This document shows positions 11,680-21,977 of a stretch of 64,000 nt of DNA, piece by piece. Every line of letters begins with the position of its first letter. The first letter of the stretch is position 1. The translations under genes were made by a program, and so were the position numbers. The stretch is from the NCBI GenBank assembly GCA_010093685.1, contig MU006218.1, positions 1,151,766 through 1,215,765 on the forward strand, given 5' to 3'. The stretch is from Ophiobolus disseminans. Lineage: Eukaryota; Ascomycota; Dothideomycetes; Pleosporales; Phaeosphaeriaceae. Under the pieces are notes generated by a model. That model had not been told where the DNA came from. It ran no database searches and saw only the letters and a program-made list of their open reading frames with translations.

Positions 11680-11943
11680 TCAGCTTTGACCTCGGTCTTC
11701 AGCATGTCCAGTTACCATAGAGCTCGAAGAATGGTGGAGACTGTGTTGAGTAGGGCCCAAGTCTAGAAGGGTTGCAATGAACTCAATTATGTAGCTACGT
11801 AGGACTGGTGAGATGTGAAGTTCCCATACGACAGCTTGATACTGTGGACCGGAGCCATTTGTGTCGCTCAGCGCCTCGACGCAGTCTTTCACCAGAACGC
11901 AAACTGCGATGATGTCTCCCACCGAGCCAAATGTGATAGGCAT
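11680..11943 (-). pseudogene. Relic of a fungal STAND/ankyrin-type protein N-terminal domain
   Basis: The first 43 residues of this 87-residue frame (FGSVGDIIAVCVLVKDCVEAL, then SGPQYQAVVWEL) match the start of the fungal N-terminal domain found on STAND and ankyrin proteins (pattern FSVGDFIAV...L...L...YQ.L..EL). After VVWEL the similarity stops abruptly and the frame ends within 45 codons; the expected helices are not recognisable in any frame downstream. It is best read as a truncated relic. A gene with an unrecognised intron directly after WEL is the alternative. Confidence 0.4.
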
Positions 11944-12482
11944 GGCTGTCTACCGTCGCGGTGATAGGGGATGATCGAGGAGATACTTATGTACTGGGCT
12001 GGAGGACGTTAAGGGGGAAGTTGTGAGAGTGTGGCAGTGCCCCTCCAGCGCATAGGTCGATGGGGCCGCGCCTCAACTCTCGACAGCGTAGCCACAAGTC
12101 TAGAAACCGTTTCATTGCAAGACTTGCTCAAGGGAAAACGACCTTAAAAAGTAGGCCTCGATGAAGACTATGCGCGAAGCCCAAAGGGAAGAAACACTGT
12201 CACCGCTATGCCAAGACACTAATGAGTACCGCAAGACAAGCAGTAGGCAAGAACACGATATCATACACTTCCAAGGAACTTCTTCAAGACTGATTAGAGA
12301 TTACTCTAAAGATATACTCCCAACAGAAAACGCCATGTCTATGCCTCTAGCCCATGTAAATGCAACAGCAGAAACCCCAACGCCCCATGACAACCAGCAA
12401 CATGCTCAGTACAATGTACAACATGCTTAATCCATCTATACCTCGATGCACACCCAGTCCTCTCAATTGATCAACCAGATGT
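11944..12482. other. Intergenic region
   Basis: It lies between the STAND relic and the 3' end of the Ser-rich GPI-type gene. The small reading frames here have no domain or conserved motif. Nothing recognised. Confidence 0.35.
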
Positions 12483-13190
12483 CTAAACAAACATCGCCGC
12501 AACCACCGCAATAAACCCCATACCCATCCCCACACTCTCACCTACACTCGAAGCCGCACCTGAACTCTGAGTCGCCGGCCCCGTCGTCTGACTAGCACTA
12601 GGCCTCGGTGTGGTGCTAAGCGTCGTAGTCGTGGCATTCGCGCTCGAGCCCGGGATGCCCGAACTAGGGGTCACCAGTACTGTTGATGTAATAGTCGAGG
12701 GCCCAATACTTGATGTCGAAGCATCGGAGCTAGCAGTCAATGTAACGGTACTTGATGAGGCAGATTCGCTCGACGATAACGATGACGACGACGACGATGC
12801 ACTAGCAGTGCCATTATCCTGCCTCTTAACCGCATGCGCAACAGCGGGATATGTGCATCCCACCGCCCTGATCAATCTAGGATTCGTAGCAATGAGCGCG
12901 GGTTCAGTGTATGTGAAGATAGCAGAGCCTGGTTGCGTGCCGACGACGTCCTTGAAGGCCTGGCACTTTATGCTATTGACGTCGACGCCAGCGGTGGCCG
13001 AGACGATGCGGAGACCGCAGATTTGCGTGAGGTCGTCTCTAGCGACGGGGCCTGAGAGGTTCATGGTGATGTCGAAGCGCTTGCCGTATGGGTAGCTGTC
13101 GTCGAGGCATTTTGTTGTTTCGAGCAGGACGAGCGCGGCGGAGGAGGCGGAGAGGAGGGTTGCGGCTGCGGCGAGGGATGAGGTCTTCAT
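12483..13190 (-). CDS. Ser/Thr-rich GPI-type extracellular protein
   Basis: A single exon codes 235 residues. The signal peptide (MKTSSLAAAATLLSASSAAL) is followed by about 100 residues with four or more Cys (KCLDDSYPYG, QICGLRIV, IKCQAF, AVGCTYP) that look like a small disulfide-bonded domain, then a Ser/Thr/Ala stalk. The end, GESVGMGMGFIAVVAAMFV, is a typical GPI-attachment signal: a small-residue omega site and an uncharged hydrophobic tail. It is probably a wall or plasma-membrane surface protein. The globular part is not recognised as a named family. Confidence 0.82.
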   Translation of the reverse strand: MKTSSLAAAATLLSASSAALVLLETTKCLDDSYPYGKRFDITMNLSGPVARDDLTQICGLRIVSATAGVDVNSIKCQAFKDVVGTQPGSAIFTYTEPALIATNPRLIRAVGCTYPAVAHAVKRQDNGTASASSSSSSLSSSESASSSTVTLTASSDASTSSIGPSTITSTVLVTPSSGIPGSSANATTTTLSTTPRPSASQTTGPATQSSGAASSVGESVGMGMGFIAVVAAMFV

Positions 13191-13777
13191 TTTTGTGGGT
13201 TGGGGAGGTTATGGAGGTTGGAGAAGTGTGGTGTGATGAGAGTCTGAACGAGAGACTGATAGGAAACTGAAATGGATTGATATTGAAACAAGGCACCGAA
13301 GAATTGTAGTACTTATACACAGCAAGTTTGAACACGAAAGCAAACTATCCATAACAAGCAAATAGTGCGTATGCTACCATGGCGAAGTTCAAGGCGATTT
13401 GAGGCCTCCGAGGTTTCCTAGCTTACACGTGAATTGCGACACAAATAGATACGTGCGTCGATCATGAATGGGTCGTAAGAGGTTGCGCGTCGTGCAGACC
13501 CGCATCGACGGGCGTATCTGTCAGACATTGTGGCTCGGTGGTCGTCAGTTGGTGACATCGGCTGCACAGCCCAGCTCGCATGTCTGATGGTGCTGACTAC
13601 ACGTCCTCAGCCGCGCATCAGGGGCCCACCCACTACACGAGGTAAGCCGGAGGATGTATGTTGCGAAGAACATACCCATTAGAGTAGTTTTTGGGAGAAG
13701 ACGATGATATTTGTGCGACGAACCAAATAAGGGGAAAACATAGTATGGGTATCTCTAAATCACAAATGGAGCAGGTT
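13191..13777. other. Intergenic region
   Basis: It holds the promoter of the GPI-type gene (minus) and the 3' flank of the coiled-coil gene (also minus). No repeat, RNA gene or additional coding frame was recognised. Confidence 0.4.
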
Positions 13778-15008
13778 CTACAGCTCATCAAACAATCGCA
13801 ACCGATCATCGTCGTCTGGTAGCTTCAAGGCACTTGTGGGTGTCGAGTCCTGCGTTGACGTGCTGGCCAACGGACCGATGATGGCTTCCTTCGCAATATC
13901 CGGTATGGGTGCCTCCATGATCTGCGCCCTTGCAGCAAAGTCGAGCGTAAGTCTTGGGTCGTGGGCAACTTTGAGCGGTCTGAACTGATGGAACAGAATG
14001 ACGGCGAGGATGAGAGTGGCTATGGAGCCTAGGATTCCCCATAATATTCGCACGTGACCTTGAATATGATGTCAGTGCCTGGCCTGAAGTTTGACCTAGG
14101 ATATTCTGTACGTGTGTTCTTAGCCTCCCACTCGCCCTCGCTCTTCGCTCGTGCATCAACACGCTCTTTTGCATGCGCGAGCCGATCTGTCAACGAACCG
14201 GCCTTGTTCTTGCTTGCTGTTACTCGCTCTTCCAAATCAACAATCTGTTTCTGCTGGGTATCAAAGCTGCCAAAGCCGTCAATCTGCCCTTGGACATCGT
14301 CCAGCAGCTCCTTAGTGTCCGACTCGAAGTTCTCATGCAGCTCCTTGGTCAGCCCAGACAGCTCTTGCAGTGTTCCGATGGTCTGGCGCAAGACCGAGGC
14401 CTTCTCGAGGATGGAGTAGTACGTGTCATCGAGCCGGCGGGAGGTCTTGAGGGACTGGTCGGAGAGTGATTTCAGGGCTGTGTGAAGGTCTCTGGTGGCG
14501 GCGTCAATATCTTCTGCCCTCATGTTGCGACGAGGGAGGATGCTGCAGCGTACCTTTCCCGAGCCACGACCCTCTTCCGCCCAAGCTCCACATCTTCCGG
14601 GCGGAGAGGCCTCCGCGGCGGGATCGTAATGCCTACTTCATTGCTCTCTTTGCTCTCAGCGTTCCCATCCACGCCCGGCGCAACACTGCCTTTGCGACTG
14701 TGGCTTGGTGTCGTGTCTTTGCTGCCTCGCGCTTGCTTCAGCAGGTCGCCGAAGCTGGTGGGTGGGAGCTGGATGGCAGACTGCACCACCTCCTTCGCAT
14801 GGCGGCGGCTGGAGGTGTGGCGGTGCTCCTTGTCGCGACGGCTGCTGTGATGGTGTCGATGCGACTTGTGCTTGTGATGGTCCGGCGACTCGTCGCCCTT
14901 GATGGCGACGGGCTCCGGGTTCACGCGCGACGAAGACTTTGCGTGATAGACATTTGGGCGGAATGGTTGGTGGCTTGCGAGTCCGTGGTGCAAGGGGAAG
15001 CCGTCCAT
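13778..15008 (-). CDS. Coiled-coil protein with C-terminal membrane anchor, uncharacterised
   Basis: Exons 15008-14554, 14518-14112 and 14058-13778 give about 380 residues. The N-terminal third is His/Ser/Arg-rich and disordered (HKSHRHHHSSRRDKEHRH). The centre is a long coiled coil (DDTYYSILEKASVLRQTIG, then LTDRLAHAKERVDARAKSEG). One transmembrane helix follows (ILWGILGSIATLILAVILFH), with about 60 residues after it. The second splice is clear. The first needs an intron of only 35 nt (14553-14519), shorter than usual, but it joins RKRVVARER to AEDIDAATRDL as one heptad-like helix. The real start could lie in an exon upstream. The architecture suggests a tether or fusion-machinery-like protein; no family is recognised. 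Confidence 0.7.
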
Positions 15009-15559
15009 GTCATGGTGGTGGTTTGGCGAGGCTTGTTGTTCGCGGAAGCGGACCTCGTCGCGTTCGTCACTTCTGACCGTGCACTACCAGAGAGCGCCGC
15101 CCTGTGCAAAAAGCATGTGAATGTTCACAGTATGTGTTGGCCGTATATTCAGTATTTGAAAGCACAAAAAATCGTTTCAACGCATATTTAGTCTTTTCGC
15201 TCCTACAAATTCAACAAACACGTCAGGTCACAAGCAATTCAATGTAAACATGTACAAGGGATCGATGTGATTCCCATTGGTTGCCGATCGACTTGCTAAG
15301 TGGCCGTTCTTCCGCGCAACCATCTTCGAACTCGAACTGACTATGCCATACGCCGTTGTGCTGCGTCCTCGGCGCACATGGCAGGTACTTCCAATGTAAC
15401 GAAGCACACCGAACCCAAACGGCCATCACATGTCCCTTGTGATGCAATACCATACGCGCCCTTTCTGACTTGCCGTCGCGTTCGGAGCGACGCTTGAAGT
15501 CACGCTCTCTGGGCGGACAGGTAACCGCAGACCTTGCACAATCATGGTTCTGACCTCTT
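15009..15559. other. Intergenic region
   Basis: It lies between CGR1's 3' end and the coiled-coil gene's start (both minus). Immediately upstream of 15008 the same frame stays open for about 25 codons (RDEVRFREQQASPNHHH) and then meets a TAG just before a possible acceptor, so a 5' exon of the coiled-coil gene may be hidden here. Confidence 0.35.
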
Positions 15560-16031
15560 TCAAGACTTCAGCATCTTGTTGCGCTTCTCCCTCCTCTTTA
15601 CGCGTTCGACGCGCCTCTTGTGCATCTTCTCCTCCATCTTTTGGAATCGCTCTCGCTCCTCCTTCGCGGCGCGCTTGGTTCGGAGCGCATCAACCCGCCG
15701 CTGTATCACAGTCAGTCAGTCTGGTCTTACTGGCCTTGGGTAACGACCAACGCACTTGTCGCTCGGCCTCTTTCTCCTCCTTCATCTCCTTCTCCTTGGC
15801 CTTGACGGCTGCGAGCGCCTTCCGCTCTGTGGTGCGCTTGTCCCATGAAGTCTGGTTGGCTCGGGGTCGGAAAGCGGTCTTGTTGTCATGCCATTGTTTG
15901 CCTGCAGGAAATCCGGTCAGCTTGCCAGGCCTCCATAAATGCGCGCAGCCGTGTGTACCATTCTTCTTCAGGCCCTTGATAGCGCTTGCTGCATCGGCAG
16001 CAGGCGCCAGTGTCTCTATGGCTTCAGACAT
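15560..16031 (-). CDS. CGR1: rRNA-processing protein Cgr1
   Basis: Exons 16031-15756 and 15700-15560 join in phase 0 for 138 residues. Cgr1 is a small nucleolar protein needed for 60S subunit biogenesis (processing around the 5.8S/25S pre-rRNA). Sequence evidence: GKLTGFPAGKQWHDNKTAFR followed by SWDKRTTERKALAAVKAKEK is the family core; exon 2 is an uninterrupted Arg/Lys/Glu helix (KRAAKEERERFQKMEEKMHK) ending RNKMLKS. The low-complexity basic C-terminus is characteristic. It is divergent from the carrier gene, with about 690 bp between the two ATGs. Confidence 0.93.
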
Positions 16032-16716
16032 GTTGCTATGCTGTCAGATGTACCCAATTCTGCGGTGTCGAAGATGTCCAACTCCACCAGCGAAAGAAAA
16101 GTTTAGCCGATATCGATAGCCAAAAGGCACTAGTACGCTCGGGGCTTCCCCGCGTTGGATGACAGGCCGTAATAGAAGGATCAGATCAGATAAGATTAAT
16201 GAAGCCGCAATTTCGGAACGGATGCGCTTTTTGTTCGTCGCGGTCGTCGCGTTTGAAACTTCACAGCGCATGATTCCAGACTCGCACGCGCTGTGCGCTT
16301 CCTGCTCTTTCTCACTGTCGTTTCCGACTGCAGCAGGGTTTTCACAGGCTAATCGGAAGATTCTAGCGTGCTTGCGCGACATTGCGACCCGACTCGTGTT
16401 TTTCATTCACCCATCTCGTCTTTGTGCATTCACCCACCTCGCCCGACGTCACACACGACCGGCCCACTGCAGATTGGGTACCAAGGTATCCTTGTGTTAC
16501 CTATATTCCCGACCAACTCTCCACTCACATCGTCACAAAGTACCGACATCGCATGACATCTTACCATCTTCTTGGGTCAATGTCATAATTCGCGAGCCAC
16601 ACTTTTTTCACCGCCCTCAACTCTTCACTCACATACTATGATTCTCGATTTATGACACACGCTGAACAACCCTCATATGTACATGCGCTCGATCATCCTC
16701 GCATAACAATCGGCCC
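16032..16716. other. Divergent promoter region CGR1 / carrier
   Basis: This 685-bp stretch separates two divergent genes. Pyrimidine-rich stretches precede the carrier's ATG at 16717. No TATA box or other discrete site could be assigned with confidence. Confidence 0.35.
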
Positions 16717-17809
16717 ATGGAATTGAACGAGAGCTCGGTGTCGGTGGTGAGGGGCAGAGGTGGTCTACCAACACAGGTCACGGCAGAGGAGCGGCGCAAA
16801 GAAGCCACTAAACATACCTCCGGGCAAGGACAAGAGGCAATCAAAGACGTCGTCTGTGGATCAGTAGCTGGGGTGGTCGGAAAGTACATCGAGTACCCGT
16901 TTGATACGGTCAAAGTCCGCCTGCAGTCACAGCCAGACACTGTACCGTTGCGGTACACCGGACCATTGGATTGCTTCAAGAAGTCTCTGCAGCGAGATGG
17001 TTTCATTGGCATCTATCGCGGCATCAGCGCGCCACTTGTGGGTGCTGCAGTGGAGACCAGCTCTCTCTTCTTCAGTGTGAGTGCACTCAAAACCACGCAA
17101 TGTCCGAAAACGTTACTGACGCTCTAGGCAGTATCGCATTGCATGTGATGCCTTAAAAGCATCTGGAGTATATCCGGAACTGAAGAGACACCCAGAGAGA
17201 GATCTGCCGTACACAGGCATGCTCTATTGCGGCATGGTGGCCGGTGCAATAACATCCCTGTTCCTCACGCCAATCGAGCTTGTCAAGTGCAAGATGCAAG
17301 TCCCCCTGGAAACCTCTAGTGGTGTACTCTCCCAGCCTGGCATACTCAGCGTCATTGCGTCGATCCATCGTCACCAGGGGCTTCTTGGATATTGGCACGG
17401 CCAATTTGGTACTTTCATCCGCGAGACTGGTGGCGGTGCAGCTTGGTTCGGTGGCTATGAAGGCATGAAGATGCTGTTTAAGAAGAGAAATACCACAGCA
17501 AAGTCGGATGAAGACCTGCCTGTGTGGCAGCGCATGGCCTCCGGTTCCATTGCAGGCGCTGCCTATAATTTCATGTTCTACCCGGCAGATACTGTCAAAT
17601 CTCGCATGCAGACAGAAGACGTCAAGCAATTGACCGGCGGCAAGTCGACCTTTAGCGCTGTGGGCAAGGCACTTTGGAAGCAGCATGGTCTGAAGGGCAT
17701 GTACCGCGGGTGTGGCATCACAGTGGCCAGATCGGTTCCCAGTTCTGCTTTCATATTTACCGTTTACGAGGAGTTGAAGAAACGTTGGCCTGAGCGAAAG
17801 CTGGAGTAA
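16717..17809 (+). CDS. Mitochondrial carrier, ornithine/basic amino acid type (Ort1/AmcA-like)
   Basis: Exons 16717-17076 and 17132-17809 join in phase 0 (donor GTGAGT; the second of two nearby AGs, GCAG, is the acceptor because it alone keeps the frame) for 345 residues. Three Solcar repeats are visible with signatures YPFDTVKVRLQ, TPIELVKCKMQ and YPADTVKSRMQ. Contact-site features such as RETGGGAAWFGGYEG and the GMYRGCGITVARSVPSSAF C-terminal repeat match fungal ornithine transporters, which exchange ornithine for citrulline or protons across the inner mitochondrial membrane in arginine synthesis. The carrier family is certain; the substrate is inferred from overall similarity. Confidence 0.9.
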
Positions 17810-18365
17810 GGACTTGACAGCACAAACCTTTTGAACATTCTGGATACTTGAAGCACAATGGCGCCTGGGAACGAGCATACTGGAGCATCTGCGGGAAACA
17901 TGGAGATACGACGCAAAGATACCAGCAGCAGCACACATAGACATCATAGATTTCATTTATTACCTCACTGCAACATTGAATCCTTCTAGCCGTAACGTCG
18001 CGCACATGAAAGCCCAGTCTTCACATGCTAAACACCCCTGTCCCTTTGCGGGAGACTAGCGCGATCTATCATTGTGGGGAAGATGCTTGCCGGCAACGTG
18101 ACGCAAGCCGAGGCAATCCATTCCGCGCCTGCGACGCTGCAACTCAGCGCCATGCTCGATTTCCGTCCATCGAGCCTACCAACTTAGCCTCATGATACGA
18201 CGCCCTTCTTCTGTGTGTCCTTTCCACCCGTTCGCTACACACTCCCTACGCGCGCATTGTTGCACACGGTAACTGCAAACGTCATACCATTTGTTTGGAC
18301 CGAGGCATACCTCGCAGCAAACCGAAGTCGAACGTTTCCGCGCAATACAACTACATACTCCGGCT
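17810..18365. other. Intergenic region
   Basis: It contains the carrier's 3' flank and the PMP24 promoter. No further feature was recognised. Confidence 0.4.
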
Positions 18366-19202
18366 ATGGACCGGTTACATGCGCTCGAAGCAGCGCTGGA
18401 GAAGATTGTCCTAGACCCGAAATACCACGACATTCTCACGCTGGTAAAAGGCGTGCGGAATGGCATCGTATACGGGAGTAAAGTGCGATTTCCGCACGCG
18501 CTGGTGTAAGTAGGCGTCGACAAGAATCTCTAGCCTTTCTCAATTCTAAGCTCTTCCAAAATCAAAACAGCTAACACACACATCCACAGCATGATCTTCC
18601 TCTTCCGCTCCGGCTCCCTGCGCTCCAAAACGCTCCTCGTCTACAAAGCCACGCGCCAGCACGCACGCAACCTCGGCCTCTTCGCACTCGTGTACAAATC
18701 TACAATGCTGCTGTTGAAATACACATCGCCGACAGGCAAAGAACGACACTACGATGCGTTCCTCGCGGGCCTCATGGGCGGATATACAGTCTTTGGACGC
18801 ACGATACATAACTCCGTTTCGCAGCAGATCGTCATATACGTCGCTGCGCGCGTGTGCTTAGCACTAGCCAAACTCGCCGTGCAGCCGCGGCATGTCGGTG
18901 GCGGAGGCGCGGGCGTGGGTGTCAAGGGCGGCGGAGGCGGGTTTGAATTATTTGGGAATGGAGAGTTACGGCGGTCGATGGTGAGGAACGGGTGGCCTGC
19001 TTTTGCGAGTTTGAGTTGGGCCATGGTGATGTATATCTTCAGGTGGCATCCTGAGAGTGTGCAGAGCAGTTTGAGGAGTAGTATGAGCTATATGTGGGTA
19101 TTCGTTGTCTTGGTTGCGTGGATGGTTGCTAACCTGATGTGTAGTTATGTTCAGTCGGATCATTGGGATTCGCTGAGGACGCTGGTTTGGCATAACAAGT
19201 GA
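18366..19202 (+). CDS. Peroxisomal membrane protein PMP24/PXMP4 family
   Basis: Exons 18366-18505, 18590-19093 and 19145-19202 give 233 residues. PMP24/PXMP4 is an integral peroxisomal membrane protein of the Tim17/22/23 superfamily with poorly known function. Evidence: KGVRNGIVYGSKVRFPHALV followed by MIFLFRSG, the Gly-rich segments FLAGLMGGYTVFG and NSVSQQIVIYVAARV, and the C-terminal SDHWDSLRTLVWHNK. A fungal Gly-rich insertion (GGGGAGVGVKGGGGG) lies near residue 145. The last intron (51 nt, GTGGGT...GTGTAG, branch GCTAAC) has no stop and a length divisible by three, so retention would insert 17 residues; splicing gives the better family match SYIYVQSD. Confidence 0.88.
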
Positions 19203-20392
19203 GCGTAAGGAGACGGGGTTTTTGGAGCGTTGGGAAGGTGGATGGACGTTCGATTCATGTGTATGTTTGGTGTGCTGCGTACGAACTTGCATGGTTGGTT
19301 GGAGGCATGGCTTGGATGAGAGTATGTGGGAAGAACAGAGTCGTAGACGTTGTCTTGTGAGACTTTATCCAACCTTCAAGGTTACTGATGCGATATCACT
19401 TTCTTGCTGCATAGTATGGGCGGATAAGTGACATGAAGAGCACTGTTTATTGGTCTCCCAGAGGAAGAAGGCGCTCAAGCATAGAGGAGGATTGAGTCTA
19501 TACCATGTCTTGCAATTTGTACTGCCGATGCCGATGTGGTTCGGGCTTGAGTGAACCAGTTATCTAACTACAGTACTTAGTTTCTAACGAATGCTCGAAG
19601 TCTCTTGCATAGCGATGCTGGCATGATTTTAATTACCCGTGACCGTGCTCGCCAAGATGTTTTTCAGCCTCATGCAACAAGAGAAGGTGCCCCACTTTTC
19701 GTCCTCCTGCGGCCGCCAACCAGATGCATCGTTACTCCTCCTGCGCCATGCGACTACAGCAGCCTTTCACAATATCTTTGCGGCGCTCCTCGCTGTCCTT
19801 TCTGGACTCCTTCACACCATCCTCCGTTACCCAGCGTGGACACCACACTCAGCTCTTTGCGCGCAATCGTTGGGGACCAAATCGGCTCATCCTCCACCAC
19901 CCTCAACGCTGCGCAATCGCTGTGGACTCCTTCATTCGATCCTCTGCTATCCAGCATAAACACCACACTAGCACTTTACGCGCAGCTGTTGTAGACTTCT
20001 TTAACCTACCCAGCATAAATACCACACCCTGGCACAATCACTATAAACTCCTTCACTCTACAACCTAGCGTAAATACTACGCTTAGCGCTTTGCGCGCGA
20101 TTGCTGTGGACTTTTTTCCTCTATTCTCCACTACCTAGCGTAAATACCACTCACCCTCAGTACTTTGCGCGCAATCGGTGAACTCTCTTCACTGCCGGCA
20201 GCTCGCCGGTGTACAACAAGGCGGCTCTGCCGCCGCAACACCGGGCGTCTTGAGCATCGACCGACGGTTCGGTTCAATAATAATCAGAGTACATTGGGCG
20301 GCCTATAGTAGGCCGCTTACGCCATCAGCAGTTTCCACGAGTACGTGATCAAAAGATATACGCTGTTCATGGCATTTCTAATCTATTTCCAG
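19203..20392. other. Gene-poor stretch with degenerate repeats
   Basis: It runs from the PMP24 3' flank to the first recognised exon of the zinc-finger gene. It contains the tandem repeat block listed separately and short palindromic GC-rich bits (near 20200, GCCGGCAG...CTCGCCGG). Its composition is unlike the gene-rich DNA on either side. A well-formed intron (20341-20392) at its right edge implies an upstream exon that I could not identify. Confidence 0.5.
19790..20190. repeat. Degenerate tandem repeat, about 70-80 bp unit, RIP-like divergence
   Basis: About five copies of a unit can be aligned by eye around the cores CCCAGCGTGGACACCACAC, CCAGCATAAACACCACAC, CCAGCATAAATACCACAC, CCTAGCGTAAATACTACGC and CCTAGCGTAAATACCAC, each followed after a few bases by a CTTTGCGCGCAATCG-like segment and a TGTGGACTCCTTCA-like segment. 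The differences between copies are mostly C/T and G/A exchanges, with small indels. No coding function is apparent. Confidence 0.7.
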
Positions 20393-21350
20393 TGATCATC
20401 GCATAGAGCAAAGTCTAAACCCGTTCTACACGCCAGAAGCCTTTTCGTACCGTCCTGATGAACCATTATACGATTCGGCCTCTCTGGTAGCTGATCAGAT
20501 ATCTGATACCTTCTTGGCGAGCAATAATGAGTGTTCAGAAAGTGACCAGTTGTGGCAGACGGACTATTTGGGTGATGCATTTCACGGTCACGAGGGTGTT
20601 GAAATGCTGCAACCCCTTGATACTTCGGACAAGAGTGTTTCTATGGAAGCCTCAGGTGCCGAGTATTTTGACTTCTCTGACTTCATCTACCCAAGTCTGT
20701 TAACTACACAGGTGCACGAACCTCAGCATTGCTCTCTATCAGGAATCGATCAGTTCACCGTTGAGACCTTAGCCGAAAACTCGCAATCGCAGTATTTTCT
20801 AGATCCCCTCCCCAATGGCGCACAACAGCCCTCTCCCACCACAAGTTCAAGCACACCAGTTCCTAACATGGACAATTGCGCGAGCATGGAAGTCTATCCG
20901 AGCCCCTCCTCGTTACTATCTTCAGATCAATCACCCACGCATTCAGCGAGTCCACCTGAGATGAGTCAAATCTTGACAGAGGCTCCGGACGGCAAAGTGG
21001 CCATCAGATCTGCATCTACGAACTTCGTGTGTCCAATCTGTACAAAGTCTTTTTCGAATGCGCTGCGCTTTGGTCAACATATCAAAGACCACAACACACC
21101 GTCCAAATGCAAGCATTGCGGAAAAAACTTCAAGCACGCAAAGGACCGGCAACGCCACCTTGGCTCTAGCAAAGCAGCACCTTCATGTCTTGTTCTCAAA
21201 ACTGCTAGCCCCGAGGGCAAGCACTTTGCGTGTATTTGCAGCTCAAAGTCTTATACGCGAAAGGACACGCTTATACGCCATTTGCGGCAGTCTGCTACCG
21301 GTCAACATTACTGCAGAGCATGCGGCAACCGCCCTTGTACTTGTTCATGA
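20393..21350 (+). CDS. C2H2 zinc-finger protein, probable transcription factor, 5' end unresolved
   Basis: The open frame begins right after a strong acceptor (TTTCCAG, 20392) and runs 318 codons to TGA. The first two thirds are acidic, Ser/Pro-rich and disordered (activation-domain-like). Near the C-terminus FVCPICTKSFSNALRFGQHI followed by KDH is a full C2H2 finger (CX2C-X12-HX3H), CKHCGKNFKHAKDRQRHL is a second with an altered end, and FACICSSKSYTRKDTLIRHL is a third degenerate finger; the end CRACGNRPCTCS is Cys-rich. The intron 20341-20392 fits consensus, but the exon before it shows an in-frame TAG and no ATG; the first in-frame ATG inside the exon is at 20604. Nuclear DNA binding is inferred; targets are unknown. 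Confidence 0.65.
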
Positions 21351-21443
21351 GATAAGTTGTGTTAAACGCCACACCTTTTTACTTTTTTTACACCCACCCA
21401 GCGAGAATTGCGATTGCGAGTCGAAGCGAATCCTTATCTTGGA

Positions 21444-21977
21444 TTATGGATCGCACTCTAGAATGCTTTTTCCCAGACGCCAGTGCGGCATGGAAATTTC
21501 CAGCATTCGTCGAGTTCCATTATCACTCAGGAAATTTTTGGCGATAGAACGGACCACGGACATGTCAGCATGATCATGGTTTGTAAAATCCTCTCGGCGT
21601 AGAGGTGCGTAAGGATATCTTGGAGCCGTTGGAGACCATGAAAGGGCCTCTTCTCGAAGAACATCATCACTAGTTTGTTTTTCAGACGCTGGTTGCTGAT
21701 GCGAAAGCGGAGTCGTGACCACTTTCCTCGGACAGAAGAGGTAAAAAGGAAAACCTGAAGTGGGGGATATTCGAGCGTTGGCGGTTGGTGGTTGGTTCTT
21801 TACGACTTTCATGTCTTTCATGTCTCTTTGGTTCCGCTTCACAACTTCTAGCACTCTGGGTTCGAAGTTGTCGTCCCAGGTGCACGGTCTGCTCGTTCTT
21901 TGGCAGACATTGGAGAACTCGAGAAGGGCATTACCCCATGAAGCCGCCGCCAAGGAGTCAGTTGATTGCATCACCAT
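21444..21977 (-). CDS. Hypothetical protein or relic, 177 residues
   Basis: An ATG-initiated frame (MVMQSTDSLAAASWGNALLE...) with a helical start and a charged KRNQRDMKDMKVVKN segment, then low-complexity sequence. A CAG acceptor lies just upstream, so it could be the last exon of a longer minus-strand gene, but no upstream exon was recognised up to 22315. No family is recognised. It sits in a degenerate region, so a decayed gene is equally likely. Confidence 0.27.
   Translation of the reverse strand: MVMQSTDSLAAASWGNALLEFSNVCQRTSRPCTWDDNFEPRVLEVVKRNQRDMKDMKVVKNQPPTANARISPTSGFPFYLFCPRKVVTTPLSHQQPASEKQTSDDVLREEALSWSPTAPRYPYAPLRREDFTNHDHADMSVVRSIAKNFLSDNGTRRMLEISMPHWRLGKSILECDP

Noticed and set aside
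14466..15191. Plus-strand 241-residue frame opposite the coiled-coil gene
   Set aside because: Composition is that of a shadow frame; the minus strand gives coiled coil, membrane helix and consistent splicing.
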